Assembly (NCBI RefSeq): GCF_011753055.1
Contig: NZ_VWWJ01000013.1
Span: 124,001 to 188,000 of the forward strand
Length of the DNA stretch: 64,000 nucleotides
Direction: 5' to 3'
From: Burkholderia sp. Ax-1719
GTDB taxonomy: Bacteria; Pseudomonadota; Gammaproteobacteria; Burkholderiales; Burkholderiaceae
Made by a program: the position numbers and the translations under genes. Positions 15,819 through 28,810 of this stretch are shown here, piece after piece. How positions within the stretch are numbered: position 1 is the stretch's first letter; the number at the start of each line of letters is the position of its first letter. The notes under the pieces were generated by a model. The model searched no databases. It had not been told where the DNA came from and worked only from the letters and a program-made list of their open reading frames with translations.

Positions 15819-18800
15819 ATGGCTAGCACCACCCTTGGCGTCAAGGTCGATGACCTCCTCCGCTCGCGGCTCAAAGATGCCGCTACGCGCCTCGAGCGCA
15901 CTCCGCACTGGCTCATCAAGCAAGCCATCTTCGCGTACCTCGAAAAGATCGAGCATGGGCAACTGCCGCCCGAACTGAACGGCCACGTGAGCGCCGCCGA
16001 TCTCGGCGAGGGCGCAACCGACGGCCCGGACGAATACGCGTCGCACCCGTTCCTCGAATTCGCGCAAAACGTGCAGCCGCAATCGGTGCTGCGCGCGGCC
16101 ATTACGGCTGCGTACCGCCGTCCGGAACCGGAGTGCGTGCCGTTCCTGATCGGCGAGGCGCGTCTGCCCGCCAACCTGACCGGCGACGTCACCAAGCTGG
16201 CCACCAAGCTGGTCGAAACGCTCCGCGCCAAGCGCACGGGCGGCGGCGTCGAAGGCCTGATCCACGAGTTTTCGCTGTCCAGCCAGGAAGGCGTGGCGCT
16301 GATGTGCCTGGCCGAAGCGCTGCTGCGTATTCCCGACCGCGCGACGCGCGACGCGCTGATCCGCGACAAGATCAGCAAGGGCGACTGGAAATCGCACGTC
16401 GGCCACGCGCCGTCGCTGTTCGTGAACGCCGCCACGTGGGGCCTCATGATCACCGGCAAGCTGGTGACGACGAATAGCGAAACGGGTCTGTCCTCGGCGC
16501 TGACGCGCATGATCGGCAAGGGCGGCGAGCCGCTGATCCGCAAGGGCGTCGATATGGCGATGCGCCTGATGGGCGAGCAGTTCGTCACCGGCGAAAACAT
16601 TTCCGAAGCGCTGGCGAACAGCCGCAAGTTCGAAGCACGCGGCTTCCGCTACTCGTACGACATGCTCGGCGAAGCGGCCACCACCGAAGCCGATGCGCAG
16701 CGCTACTACGCCGCCTACGAGCAGGCGATCCACGCAATCGGCAAGGCGGCGGGCGGCCGTGGCATCTACGAAGGTCCGGGCATCTCGATCAAGCTTTCCG
16801 CGCTGCATCCACGTTACTCGCGTGCGCAGCAGGAACGCACGATGAACGAACTGCTGCCGCGCGTGCGTGCGCTCGCGGTTCTCGCGCGCCGTTACGACAT
16901 CGGCCTGAACATTGACGCTGAAGAAGCCGACCGCCTCGAACTCTCGCTCGATCTGCTCGAAGCGCTGTGTTTCGATCAGGAACTGGCGGGCTGGAACGGC
17001 ATCGGTTTCGTGGTGCAGGCCTACCAGAAGCGCTGCCCGTTCGTGATCGACTACATCGTCGATCTGGCGCGTCGCAGCCGTCACCGCATCATGGTGCGTC
17101 TGGTGAAGGGCGCGTACTGGGATACGGAAATCAAGCGTGCGCAGGTCGATGGCCTGGAAGGCTATCCGGTCTACACGCGCAAGATCTACACGGACGTCTC
17201 GTACCTCGCCTGCGCGAAGAAGCTGCTGGGCGCGCCGGATGCCGTGTATCCGCAGTTCGCCACGCACAACGCGTACACGCTGGCCGCGATCTATCACCTC
17301 GCGGGCAACAATTACTATCCTGGCCAGTACGAATTCCAGTGCCTGCACGGCATGGGCGAGCCGCTGTACGAAGAAGTCACCGGCCCGCTCGCACAGGGCA
17401 AGCTGAACCGTCCGTGCCGCGTCTACGCGCCGGTCGGCACGCACGAAACGCTGCTCGCGTACCTCGTGCGTCGTCTGCTGGAAAACGGTGCGAACACCTC
17501 GTTCGTGAACCGCATCGCCGATGAAACCGTGCCGGTCGCCGAACTCGTGACGAACCCCGTCGACGACGCCGCGAAGGTCGTGCCGCTGGGTGCGCCGCAC
17601 ACGAAGATTCCGCTGCCGCGCGAACTGTATGGCAGCGAGCGCCTCAATTCGATGGGCCTCGATCTGTCGAACGAGCATCGCCTGGCGTCGCTGTCGTCGG
17701 CGTTGCTGGCAAGCGCGCATCATCCGTGGCGCGCCGCGCCGATGCTCGCCGATATCGATCTGGCCGAAGGCGTCGCACGTGACGTGCGTAACCCGTCCGA
17801 TCATCGCGATCTGGTGGGCACGGTCGTGGAAGCGACCAGCGAACACGTGAGCGCCGCGCTCTCGCACGCCGTCGCCACCGCGCCGATCTGGCAAGCCACG
17901 CCGGTCGAAGCGCGTGCCGATTGCCTGTCGCGCGCCGCCGATCTGCTCGAAGCGCAGATGCACACACTGATGGGCCTGATCGTGCGCGAAGCGGGCAAGT
18001 CGCTGCCGAACGCCATCGCCGAAATCCGCGAAGCGATCGACTTCCTGCGCTATTACTCGACGCAGATCCGCGAAGAATTCTCGAACGACACGCATCGTCC
18101 GCTCGGTCCGGTCGTGTGTATCAGCCCGTGGAACTTCCCGCTGGCGATCTTCATGGGCCAGGTGGCCGCCGCGCTTGCCGCAGGCAACACCGTGCTCGCG
18201 AAGCCCGCAGAGCAAACGCCGCTGATCGCCGCCCAAGCGGTGCGCATCCTGCGCGAAGCGGGCGTGCCCGCAGGCGCCGTGCAACTGCTGCCGGGCGACG
18301 GCGAAACCGTGGGCGCGGCGCTGGTCGCCGATGCCCGCACGCGCGCCGTGATGTTCACCGGCTCGACCGAAGTCGCGCGCCTCATCAACAAGACGCTGTC
18401 GCAGCGCCTGGATTCGGACGGCCGTCCGATCCCGCTGATCGCCGAAACGGGCGGCCAGAACGCGATGATCGTCGATTCGTCGGCGCTCGCGGAACAGGTC
18501 GTCGCGGATGTGCTGCAAAGCGCGTTCGACTCGGCGGGCCAGCGTTGTTCGGCGCTGCGCGTGCTGTGTCTGCAGGACGACGTGGCCGATCGCACGCTCG
18601 AAATGCTGACGGGCGCGATGCAGGAACTCGCGGTTGGCAACCCGGATCGCCTCTCGGCTGACGTTGGCCCGGTGATCGACGCCGAAGCCAAACGCGGTAT
18701 CGACGCTCACGTGGCCGGTATGCGCGAAAAGGGCCGCAAGGTCCTGCAGATGGCGATGGGCGACGATTGCACGAAGGGCACCTTCGTGCCGCCGACGCTG

Positions 18801-19754
18801 ATCGAAATCGACAACCTCGACGAGCTCAAGCGCGAAGTGTTCGGCCCGGTGCTGCACGTGATCCGCTATCGCCGCAGCCAGCTCGACAAGCTGCTCGAAC
18901 AGATCCGCGCAACGGGTTACGGCCTGACGCTCGGCATCCATACGCGTATCGATGAAACCATCGCGCACGTGGTTGGCCGCGCGCATGTCGGCAACATCTA
19001 CGTGAACCGTAACGTGATTGGCGCAGTCGTCGGCGTGCAGCCTTTCGGCGGCGAAGGTCTGTCGGGCACGGGTCCGAAGGCGGGTGGCGCGCTGTATCTG
19101 TCGCGTCTGCTGTCCAAGCGTCCGGCCGGTTTGCCGAAGTCGCTGTCGGATTCGCTGATCGTCGATCAGCCGCAAGGCGAAGGCTCGGGCAATTCCGCAC
19201 ACGCGAACCTCACGACGCTGCGCGACTGGCTCATCGCCGAGCGCGAACCCGCACTCGCGGCGCGTTGCGACGGCTACCTGCAATACGTGCTGGCAGGCGC
19301 CACGGCGGTGCTCTCGGGCCCGACCGGCGAGCGCAACACCTACACGCTGTCGGCTCGCGGCACGGTGCTGTGCGTGGCCTCGACGCCGACCGGCGCGCGC
19401 GCCCAACTCGCCGTCGTGCTGGCCACGGGCAACCGCGCGCTGTTCCAGGGCGCGGCCGGTGAAGCGCTGGTGAACGCGCTGCCCGCATCGCTCAAGGCAC
19501 ACGCCGCGATCAAGAAGACGGCCGACGCCGACTTCGACGCTGTGCTGTTCGAAGGCGATAGCGACGAGCTGCTCGGCCTCGTGAAGGATGTGGCCAAACG
19601 CTCCGGCCCGATCGTGTCGGTGCAAGGCGTGGCGGCGCATGCGCTCGCCAACGGCGATGAGGATTACGCGCTCGAACGCCTGCTCACGGAGCGCTCGGTG
19701 AGCGTGAATACCGCTGCGGCTGGCGGCAATGCAAATCTGATGACGATCGGTTAA
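15819..19754 (+). CDS. putA: Trifunctional proline utilisation protein PutA
   Basis: PutA (1311 residues) oxidises proline to glutamate: a flavin proline dehydrogenase domain (roughly residues 200-520) feeds a P5C/glutamate-semialdehyde dehydrogenase domain (roughly 600-1060) by channelling. Residues 1-50 (TTLGVKVDDLLRSRLKDAA) form the ribbon-helix-helix DNA-binding domain of trifunctional PutAs. The aldehyde dehydrogenase pair is Glu876 (AETGGQ) and Cys910 (QRCSALR). A C-terminal domain of about 230 residues follows, as in long PutAs. ATG 15819 has AAGGA upstream; the 12 codons before it are not conserved-looking. Operator boxes lie in the promoter. Confidence 0.97.
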   Translation: MASTTLGVKVDDLLRSRLKDAATRLERTPHWLIKQAIFAYLEKIEHGQLPPELNGHVSAADLGEGATDGPDEYASHPFLEFAQNVQPQSVLRAAITAAYRRPEPECVPFLIGEARLPANLTGDVTKLATKLVETLRAKRTGGGVEGLIHEFSLSSQEGVALMCLAEALLRIPDRATRDALIRDKISKGDWKSHVGHAPSLFVNAATWGLMITGKLVTTNSETGLSSALTRMIGKGGEPLIRKGVDMAMRLMGEQFVTGENISEALANSRKFEARGFRYSYDMLGEAATTEADAQRYYAAYEQAIHAIGKAAGGRGIYEGPGISIKLSALHPRYSRAQQERTMNELLPRVRALAVLARRYDIGLNIDAEEADRLELSLDLLEALCFDQELAGWNGIGFVVQAYQKRCPFVIDYIVDLARRSRHRIMVRLVKGAYWDTEIKRAQVDGLEGYPVYTRKIYTDVSYLACAKKLLGAPDAVYPQFATHNAYTLAAIYHLAGNNYYPGQYEFQCLHGMGEPLYEEVTGPLAQGKLNRPCRVYAPVGTHETLLAYLVRRLLENGANTSFVNRIADETVPVAELVTNPVDDAAKVVPLGAPHTKIPLPRELYGSERLNSMGLDLSNEHRLASLSSALLASAHHPWRAAPMLADIDLAEGVARDVRNPSDHRDLVGTVVEATSEHVSAALSHAVATAPIWQATPVEARADCLSRAADLLEAQMHTLMGLIVREAGKSLPNAIAEIREAIDFLRYYSTQIREEFSNDTHRPLGPVVCISPWNFPLAIFMGQVAAALAAGNTVLAKPAEQTPLIAAQAVRILREAGVPAGAVQLLPGDGETVGAALVADARTRAVMFTGSTEVARLINKTLSQRLDSDGRPIPLIAETGGQNAMIVDSSALAEQVVADVLQSAFDSAGQRCSALRVLCLQDDVADRTLEMLTGAMQELAVGNPDRLSADVGPVIDAEAKRGIDAHVAGMREKGRKVLQMAMGDDCTKGTFVPPTLIEIDNLDELKREVFGPVLHVIRYRRSQLDKLLEQIRATGYGLTLGIHTRIDETIAHVVGRAHVGNIYVNRNVIGAVVGVQPFGGEGLSGTGPKAGGALYLSRLLSKRPAGLPKSLSDSLIVDQPQGEGSGNSAHANLTTLRDWLIAEREPALAARCDGYLQYVLAGATAVLSGPTGERNTYTLSARGTVLCVASTPTGARAQLAVVLATGNRALFQGAAGEALVNALPASLKAHAAIKKTADADFDAVLFEGDSDELLGLVKDVAKRSGPIVSVQGVAAHALANGDEDYALERLLTERSVSVNTAAAGGNANLMTIG

Positions 19755-19847
19755 GCACAGTCCATACTGTCGATCGTCTCAAGACAAGGAAGCGGCAAAG
19801 CTTTACGCCGAAGCCGCTCATTTGATACCTGGTACCAAGGAGAAGCT

Positions 19848-20996
19848 ATGCAACACACGATGAAGCAGCTGGCAGGCGCAACGCTGGTTGCGGCCCTGTC
19901 GCTGGCGGGGACCGCACACGCGCAGTCGGCCGAAGACGTCAAGATCGGTTTCGCAGGTCCGATGACGGGTGCGCAGGCGCACTACGGCAAGGACTTCCAG
20001 AACGGCATCACGCTCGCGGTCGAAGACATGAACGCGACCAAGCCGGTGATCGGCGGCAAGCCGGTGCACTTCGTGCTGGATTCCGCAGACGATCAGGCTG
20101 ACCCGCGCACGGGCACGACGGTCGCGCAGAAGCTCGTCGACGACGGTATCAAGGGTATGCTCGGCCACTTCAACTCGGGCACGACGATCCCGGCTTCGCG
20201 CATCTACGCGAACGCAGGCATCCCCGAAATCGCCATGGCTACGGCGCCGGAATACACCCAGCAAGGCTTCAAGACGACGTTCCGCATGATGACGTCGGAC
20301 ACGCAGCAAGGCTCGGTGGCCGGCACGTTCGCGGTCAAGACGCTCGGCATGAAGAAGATCGTTGTGATCGATGACCGCACGGCATACGGCCAGGGTCTTG
20401 CCGACGAATTCGCGAAGGCAGCGAAGGCTTCGGGCGGCAACATCATCGACCGCGAATACACCAACGACAAGGCTGTCGACTTCAAGTCGATCCTGACGAA
20501 GGTGAAGGCGCAGAACCCGGACATGATCTATTACGGTGGCGCCGATTCGCAGGCCGCGCCGATGGTCAAGCAGATGAAGTCGCTGGGTATCAAGGCTCCG
20601 CTGATGGGCGGCGAAATGGTCCACACGCCGACCTTCCTGCAGATCGCGGGTGATGCGGCGAACGGCACGGTGGCATCGCTGGCGGGTCTGCCGCTGGAAG
20701 AAATGCCGGGCGGCAAGGACTACGTTGCGAAGTACAAGAAGCGCTTCGGTGAAGACGTTCAAACGTACTCGCCGTACGCTTACGACGGCGCAATGGCCAT
20801 GTTCGACGCCATGAAGAAGGCCAACTCGACGGATCCGGCCAAGTACCTGCCGTTCCTCGCGAAGACCAGCATGCCGGCCGTGACGGCGAAGGATCTCGCC
20901 TATGACACCAAGGGCGACCTGAAGAACGGCGGCATCACGCTGTACAAGGTTGTCGACGGCAAGTGGACGACGCTGCAAAGCGTGGGCGGCAAGTAA
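19848..20996 (+). CDS. Branched-chain amino acid ABC transporter binding protein
   Basis: This 382-residue exported protein is of the LivJ/LivK type (type I periplasmic binding fold). A signal peptide covers about residues 1-26, ending AHA-QSA. The mature part opens EDVKIGFAGPMTGAQAHYGKD, characteristic of the family, and VVIDDRTAYGQGLADEF marks the second lobe. A strong ribosome binding site (AAGGAGA) precedes ATG 19848. No permease or ATPase genes are adjacent, so it must work with a Liv transporter encoded elsewhere. A terminator follows directly. The ligand could be leucine, isoleucine or valine, or a related compound. Confidence 0.92.
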   Translation: MQHTMKQLAGATLVAALSLAGTAHAQSAEDVKIGFAGPMTGAQAHYGKDFQNGITLAVEDMNATKPVIGGKPVHFVLDSADDQADPRTGTTVAQKLVDDGIKGMLGHFNSGTTIPASRIYANAGIPEIAMATAPEYTQQGFKTTFRMMTSDTQQGSVAGTFAVKTLGMKKIVVIDDRTAYGQGLADEFAKAAKASGGNIIDREYTNDKAVDFKSILTKVKAQNPDMIYYGGADSQAAPMVKQMKSLGIKAPLMGGEMVHTPTFLQIAGDAANGTVASLAGLPLEEMPGGKDYVAKYKKRFGEDVQTYSPYAYDGAMAMFDAMKKANSTDPAKYLPFLAKTSMPAVTAKDLAYDTKGDLKNGGITLYKVVDGKWTTLQSVGGK

Positions 20997-21022
20997 GCGG
21001 CTCGCTCTAGCTTCATCGCAGT

Positions 21023-21064
21023 AAAAAAGCCCCGCAGGTGATCAGCCTGCGGGGCTTTTGTTTT
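21023..21064. terminator. Bidirectional terminator
   Basis: AGCCCCGCAGG (21028-21038) pairs perfectly with CCTGCGGGGCT (21046-21056). There is an A-run on the left and TTTTGTTTT on the right, so it can end both the binding-protein gene and the minus-strand block that ends at 21119. Confidence 0.93.
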
Positions 21065-21118
21065 GCGCGCTCGCCTTGAAAACCGCCAAAGGTGAGCTTA
21101 TTCAGGATTCCTTTTCAG

Positions 21119-22858
21119 TCATTCTCCGCGTGACTTTCTGCCCGCTTCGCGTACTTGCTCAAGGGTGGCGGCGGGCGTGCTCGCTTCCTTCGTCACGCGG
21201 ATCTCGATCAGCGCGGGTTTGCCAGCCGTGAGCGCACGTTCGAGCGCGGGCGCGAACTGATCCGTGCTCGTGACCACCTCGCCATGTGCGCCGAACGACT
21301 GCGCAAACAGGGCGAAATCCGGATTGGTGAGCTGCGTGCCGTGAACGCGGTCCGGATAATTGCGCTCCTGATGCATGCGGATGGTGCCGTAGTGGCTGTT
21401 GTTCACGACGATGAACACCACGTTCAGCCCGTACTGCATCGCCGTCGCCAGTTCGGGCGCGGCCATCATGAAGCAGCCGTCGCCCGCCAGCGCCACCACG
21501 GCGCGTTCGGGATAGAGCGACTTCGCCGCGATTGCCGCGGGCACGCCATAACCCATCGCGCCGCTGGTGGGCGCAAGCTGCGAGCGGAAATGCCGGTACG
21601 CAAAATGCCGATGCAGCCACGTCGCGTAATTGCCCGCGCCGTTCGTGACGATGGCGTCGTCGGGAAGTTGTGCGCGCAACTGTTGCATCACTTCGCCGAG
21701 TTGCACGTCGCCGGGCATCGGGCGCGGTGTGCGCCATGCCAGATACGCTTCGTGCGCTTCGGTGGCTGCGCCGGTCCAGGCGGGCATGTCGGGCGCGGGC
21801 AGCGCCGCCAGCAGCGCGGCGATTTCGGCGAGACCGGAAACGATCGGCAAATCCGCGGAATAGACGCGGCCCAGCTCTTCCGCACCCTGATGGACGTGGA
21901 TGAGCGTTTGCTTCGTCTTCGGGATGTCGAGCAGCGCATAGCCGCCCGTGGTGGACTCGCCCAGACGCGGGCCGAGCGCGAGCAATACGTCGGCTTCGCG
22001 GATGCGCGCCGACAGCGCCGGATTGATGCCGAGACCGACATCGCCCGCGTAGTTCGGATGATCGTTGCTGAGCGTGTCCTGGAAACGGAACGCAAGGCCG
22101 ATGGGCAGTTGCCAGTTTTCGACGAAGCGCTGCAGATCGGCACAGGCTTCGGGCGTCCAGCCGTGGCCGCCCGCGATCACGAAGGGTTTCTTCGCGCCCG
22201 CCAGCAGATCGCGCAGACGCGTCATCTGCGCCGCCGAGGGCGAGGCCTGCACGCGTTGCGCGGCAGGCGGCGTGCGCTGCGCTTCGGCGGCGGGAATCGC
22301 GCCGCTCAACATATCCTCGGGCAGCGCAAGCACGACCGGGCCAGGCCGGCCCGACGTGGCCACATGAAACGCGTGACTCAGGTATTCGGGCACGCGGCGC
22401 GCGTCGTCGATCTGCGCGACCCACTTCGCCATCTCCCCGAACATGCGCCGGTAGTCGATTTCCTGGAAGGCTTCGCGGTCCATCTGTTCGCGCGCGACCT
22501 GGCCGATCAGCAGGATCATCGGCGTGGAATCCTGGAAGGCCGTATGCACGCCGATGGACGCGTGCGTCGCGCCCGGACCGCGCGTCACGAGCGCCACGCC
22601 CGGCTTGCCGGTGAGCTTGCCGATCGCTTCGGCCATATTGGCGGCGGCTGCTTCGTGGCGGCACACAATCGTTTCGATGCGCGCGGTTTCGTCGGCGAGC
22701 GAATCGAGCACGGCGAGATAGCTCTCGCCGGGCACGCAGAACACGCGCTCGACGCCATTGGCGACGAGCGCATCCACCACGAGACGCGCGCCCGTGACGG
22801 TTTCCGATGCGGTAGGTGAAGTGGCAGGTGAAGCGGTTTGGTTCGACTGCTGCTGCAT
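21119..22858 (-). CDS. ThDP-dependent enzyme, acetolactate-synthase-like
   Basis: This 579-residue protein has the full three-domain layout of the pyruvate oxidase/acetolactate synthase family. The catalytic glutamate lies in VCRHEAAAANMAEA, and the ThDP/Mg motif is GDGCFMMAAPELATAMQYG ending in VVNNSHYGTIRMHQ. No regulatory IlvH subunit is adjacent. It lies 77 bases downstream of sdaA on the same strand, so it may share the mRNA, with AGGAGA upstream of its ATG. Pyruvate from serine could be its substrate, but a glyoxylate carboligase, a decarboxylase or another family activity is equally possible. Confidence 0.85.
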   Translation of the reverse strand: MQQQSNQTASPATSPTASETVTGARLVVDALVANGVERVFCVPGESYLAVLDSLADETARIETIVCRHEAAAANMAEAIGKLTGKPGVALVTRGPGATHASIGVHTAFQDSTPMILLIGQVAREQMDREAFQEIDYRRMFGEMAKWVAQIDDARRVPEYLSHAFHVATSGRPGPVVLALPEDMLSGAIPAAEAQRTPPAAQRVQASPSAAQMTRLRDLLAGAKKPFVIAGGHGWTPEACADLQRFVENWQLPIGLAFRFQDTLSNDHPNYAGDVGLGINPALSARIREADVLLALGPRLGESTTGGYALLDIPKTKQTLIHVHQGAEELGRVYSADLPIVSGLAEIAALLAALPAPDMPAWTGAATEAHEAYLAWRTPRPMPGDVQLGEVMQQLRAQLPDDAIVTNGAGNYATWLHRHFAYRHFRSQLAPTSGAMGYGVPAAIAAKSLYPERAVVALAGDGCFMMAAPELATAMQYGLNVVFIVVNNSHYGTIRMHQERNYPDRVHGTQLTNPDFALFAQSFGAHGEVVTSTDQFAPALERALTAGKPALIEIRVTKEASTPAATLEQVREAGRKSRGE

Positions 22859-22935
22859 GGTGTTGCTGTCTCCTCTCAGTCCTGAATCGGGTTAAACGAT
22901 CCTGCTTCGATATGGTCTTGCAGCAGACGCGGGCC

Positions 22936-24324
22936 TCAGCACTCGACGATATTCACCGCCAGGCCGCCGCGCGACGTCTCCTTGTATTTCGTCTTCATGT
23001 CCGCGCCGGTTTCGCGCATCGTCTTGATGACGGAGTCGAGCGAGACGTAATGCGCGCCATCGCCGCGCAGCGCCATGCGTGCGGCGTTCACGGCCTTCAC
23101 CGACGCCATCGCATTGCGCTCGATACACGGAATCTGCACCATGCCGCCAACCGGATCGCAGGTCAGGCCAAGGTTGTGTTCCATGCCGATTTCAGCGGCG
23201 TTTTCCACTTGCAGCGGCGTGCCGCCCAGCACGGCGGCGAGCGCGCCCGCGGCCATCGAGCAGGCCACGCCCACTTCGCCCTGACAGCCGACTTCCGCGC
23301 CCGAAATCGATGCGTTGAGCTTGTACAGAATGCCGATGGCGGCGGCGGTGAGCAGGAAGTCGATCACGCCTTGCTCGTTCGCGCCGGGCGTGAAGCGCAC
23401 GTAGTAGTGCAGCACGGCGGGGATGATGCCGGCGGCGCCGTTGGTCGGCGCGGTGACAACGCGGCCGCCCGCGGCGTTTTCTTCGTTGACGGCAATCGCG
23501 TAGAGATTGATCCAGTCGATCATCGACAGCGGATCCTGCAGCGCGCGTTCCGGATGCGCGGTGAGTGCGCGATAGAGCTGCGGCGCGCGGCGCTTGACCT
23601 GGAACGGGCCGGGCAGCGTGCCCTCGGCGTCGGGATTGTTGATGCCGCAGCCGCGCGTCACGCACGATTGCATCACGTCCCAGATGCGCAGCAGGCCGGT
23701 GCGGATTTCCTCGTCGCTATGCCAGACGCGCTCGTTCTCGAGCATCAGCTGCGCAATGCTTTTTCCCGTCGATGCGCACAGCGCGAGCAGTTCCGCGCCC
23801 GAGCGGAACGGATGCGGCATCTGCTGCGCGGCGGACAGCACCTTGGTATTCGGCGCGCCTGCCGTGACGACGAAGCCGCCGCCCACCGACAGATACGTGC
23901 TCTCGCGCAGCGTTTCGCCATTGGCGTCGAGCGCGCGCAGCTTCATGCCGTTCGGATGCTCGGGCAGCGCCTGGCGATAGAACGCAATGTGCTCCTTCAT
24001 CACGAAGGGAATCGTGTGATGGCCGAGCAGCGCGAGCAGGCGCGACGTGCGCACGGCTTCGAGGCGGTCGTTGATGGTGTCGGGATCGACGGTGTCGGGC
24101 GCATCGCCCATCAGGCCGAGCATGACGCCGCGGTCGGTGCCGTGGCCCTTGCCGGTGGCGCCGAGCGAGCCGTACAGCTCGACTTTCACCGATGCGGTGG
24201 ACGCGAGCAGACCGTCGCGCTCCAGCCCTTCGGCGAACATCAGGGCGGCGCGCATCGGGCCGACGGTGTGCGAGCTCGACGGCCCGATGCCGATCTTGAA
24301 TAGATCGAAAACGCTTACTGCCAT
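22936..24324 (-). CDS. sdaA: L-serine ammonia-lyase, iron-sulfur type
   Basis: SdaA (462 residues) converts L-serine to pyruvate and ammonia using a [4Fe-4S] cluster. The N-terminus MAVSVFDLFKIGIGPSSSHT is diagnostic. The three cluster cysteines, spaced exactly as in the Legionella enzyme (42 then 11 residues apart), are Cys347 (CQGE), Cys389 (TCDPVGG) and Cys400 (IPCIERN). GGAG precedes the ATG. It follows the glycine cleavage genes on the same strand, which fits glycine-serine-pyruvate catabolism, serine being formed from glycine by GlyA elsewhere. Confidence 0.97.
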   Translation of the reverse strand: MAVSVFDLFKIGIGPSSSHTVGPMRAALMFAEGLERDGLLASTASVKVELYGSLGATGKGHGTDRGVMLGLMGDAPDTVDPDTINDRLEAVRTSRLLALLGHHTIPFVMKEHIAFYRQALPEHPNGMKLRALDANGETLRESTYLSVGGGFVVTAGAPNTKVLSAAQQMPHPFRSGAELLALCASTGKSIAQLMLENERVWHSDEEIRTGLLRIWDVMQSCVTRGCGINNPDAEGTLPGPFQVKRRAPQLYRALTAHPERALQDPLSMIDWINLYAIAVNEENAAGGRVVTAPTNGAAGIIPAVLHYYVRFTPGANEQGVIDFLLTAAAIGILYKLNASISGAEVGCQGEVGVACSMAAGALAAVLGGTPLQVENAAEIGMEHNLGLTCDPVGGMVQIPCIERNAMASVKAVNAARMALRGDGAHYVSLDSVIKTMRETGADMKTKYKETSRGGLAVNIVEC

Positions 24325-24428
24325 GGGTACTGCTCCTGCTTGATCGTGTCGGTTTTCAGGGGATGCCGCACGGTGCGGTGTGCGGCATCGTATTCAATGC
24401 GCCACCGCTGCAACCCCTCGCGCGCGGG

Positions 24429-25589
24429 TTAGCGCGCCGGCAACGGCAGGCAAACGGCGAGCCACGCGGGTGGCGTGGGCGCCAGCTTGAGCGCGACCGG
24501 CGCATAACGGCCGTCCAGTCGCGCTGCAAGGTGATACAGCTCGGCGGCGTTCTTCGGATCCCATGCGCCGGTGTAGCCGGGCAACCCGGCTTCGCGGCGT
24601 TTGGCGTCGAACGCCACGCTCGAATGCACGAATTCCTCGTGCGTCTTGTCGCCCGTCGCGTAGGGCGTCAGCCAGTCCAGCGCGCCCGCCAGCGTCGCGC
24701 CGTTGGCGGCGCGCTCCGGCAACCAGTTGCGGTTGTGGCGGCGCGCGGCGAGCGCGGCCGTCACGAGCGGCTGCAGATCGTAGGTGACGTAGTGCAGCGC
24801 GTCGCGCTCGGAGAAGTCGAGCGTCGAGCCATCGGGCGCAACGTTGTCGCCGATATGCTCGATGAACATGCGCTGCGCCGTCGCAATCATCTTGCGGTTG
24901 TCCAGCGTGAACGCGATCATCGAAATCAGCTTCACGCGATGGCTTTGCCAGTTGTTCGCGAACGTGCCCTTGAGCGGGCGCGGCTGCGAATCCACCTGCT
25001 GGATGTAGCCGTTGGCGAACTTGTTCAGGAACACCATCGTCGCGTTGCGCGTCTTCACGGGCAGCGCGCTGGCGGTCATGTCGTACGCGAGGATCAGCCC
25101 TTCGAAATGCGTTTCGTCGATGGGGTTGAAGCTCGGCTGGTAAGTCGTGACCCAGGCAAACAGAAAGCGGTCGACGAGTTTCAGATAGCGGTCGTCGCTG
25201 GTCGCGCGCCACGCGAGCGCCGCATTGCGCATCAGGTCGAGTTCCTTTTCGGCCTCCACGCTCTGGTCGTAAATGCCCTCGTGCGGCAACGTGCCTTCCG
25301 TATGCAGATTCGCAAGCGGATGCGGCGTGTCGTTCACGTGCGACTGCACTTCGGCCACCAGCGCTTTCACGCCCGGATCGGCATTGGTGCGCTCGCTCGT
25401 CTGCAAGGCGGGCGCCGCGCAGAAGTTCATTGCCGCTTGCGCCGACGGCGCCGCGCTCAGGGCCGCGAGGCCCAGGCTCACGAGGCCGGCCGCCAGATGT
25501 GCGCGCGACGTATGTGACATACGCGCCCGGACAATCTGCGTAAGCGATTGAGCATGCCCGGCCAAGGCCGTTTCCACCTTCCGCGCCAT
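24429..25589 (-). CDS. Exported alginate-lyase-family protein
   Basis: This 386-residue protein has a long N-terminus with a signal peptide (hydrophobic core LAAGLVSLGLAALSAA, ending AQA-AMN). The rest looks like the alpha-helical toroid of the alginate lyase (PL5-like) superfamily, with FANNWQSHRVKLISMIAF and DGSTLDFSERDALHYVTYDL matching the conserved Asn/His/Tyr regions. The substrate in this organism is unknown and alginate is not assured. I keep ATG 25589 because GGGAG lies six bases upstream; ATG 25520 has no such site. Its position between gcvP and sdaA is odd for a polysaccharide-acting enzyme. Confidence 0.75.
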   Translation of the reverse strand: MARKVETALAGHAQSLTQIVRARMSHTSRAHLAAGLVSLGLAALSAAPSAQAAMNFCAAPALQTSERTNADPGVKALVAEVQSHVNDTPHPLANLHTEGTLPHEGIYDQSVEAEKELDLMRNAALAWRATSDDRYLKLVDRFLFAWVTTYQPSFNPIDETHFEGLILAYDMTASALPVKTRNATMVFLNKFANGYIQQVDSQPRPLKGTFANNWQSHRVKLISMIAFTLDNRKMIATAQRMFIEHIGDNVAPDGSTLDFSERDALHYVTYDLQPLVTAALAARRHNRNWLPERAANGATLAGALDWLTPYATGDKTHEEFVHSSVAFDAKRREAGLPGYTGAWDPKNAAELYHLAARLDGRYAPVALKLAPTPPAWLAVCLPLPAR

Positions 25590-25771
25590 GCGCGACTCCC
25601 TGATTCAAGGCTGACAGGTGTGTGATGTTAACGGTTTGGCGGACGTTTGCGGCGGCAAATGTACGTTGCGCAAAAGCCGTCGCGGCTTCTGCTGGGTCAG
25701 CAGCAGAAGCGCGCGACGGCTCGAACACCCCGCACAGGGGCCGCATGAGGGTTTGCGCCGGGTTTCGCGGG

Positions 25772-28741
<2,970 letters not shown>

Positions 28742-28810
28742 GAAGTTTCCTGCCGGCGCGCGGCGTCTGGCTGCCAGGAGCCTGACGCCGCCGCGCCGTG
28801 ACGGTTGGGG

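Noticed and set aside
15417..19640. Open minus-strand frame of 1407 codons opposite putA
   Set aside because: It is arginine/alanine/histidine-rich, has no domain, and lies wholly opposite a clear PutA. Long antisense frames are common in GC-rich codon patterns.
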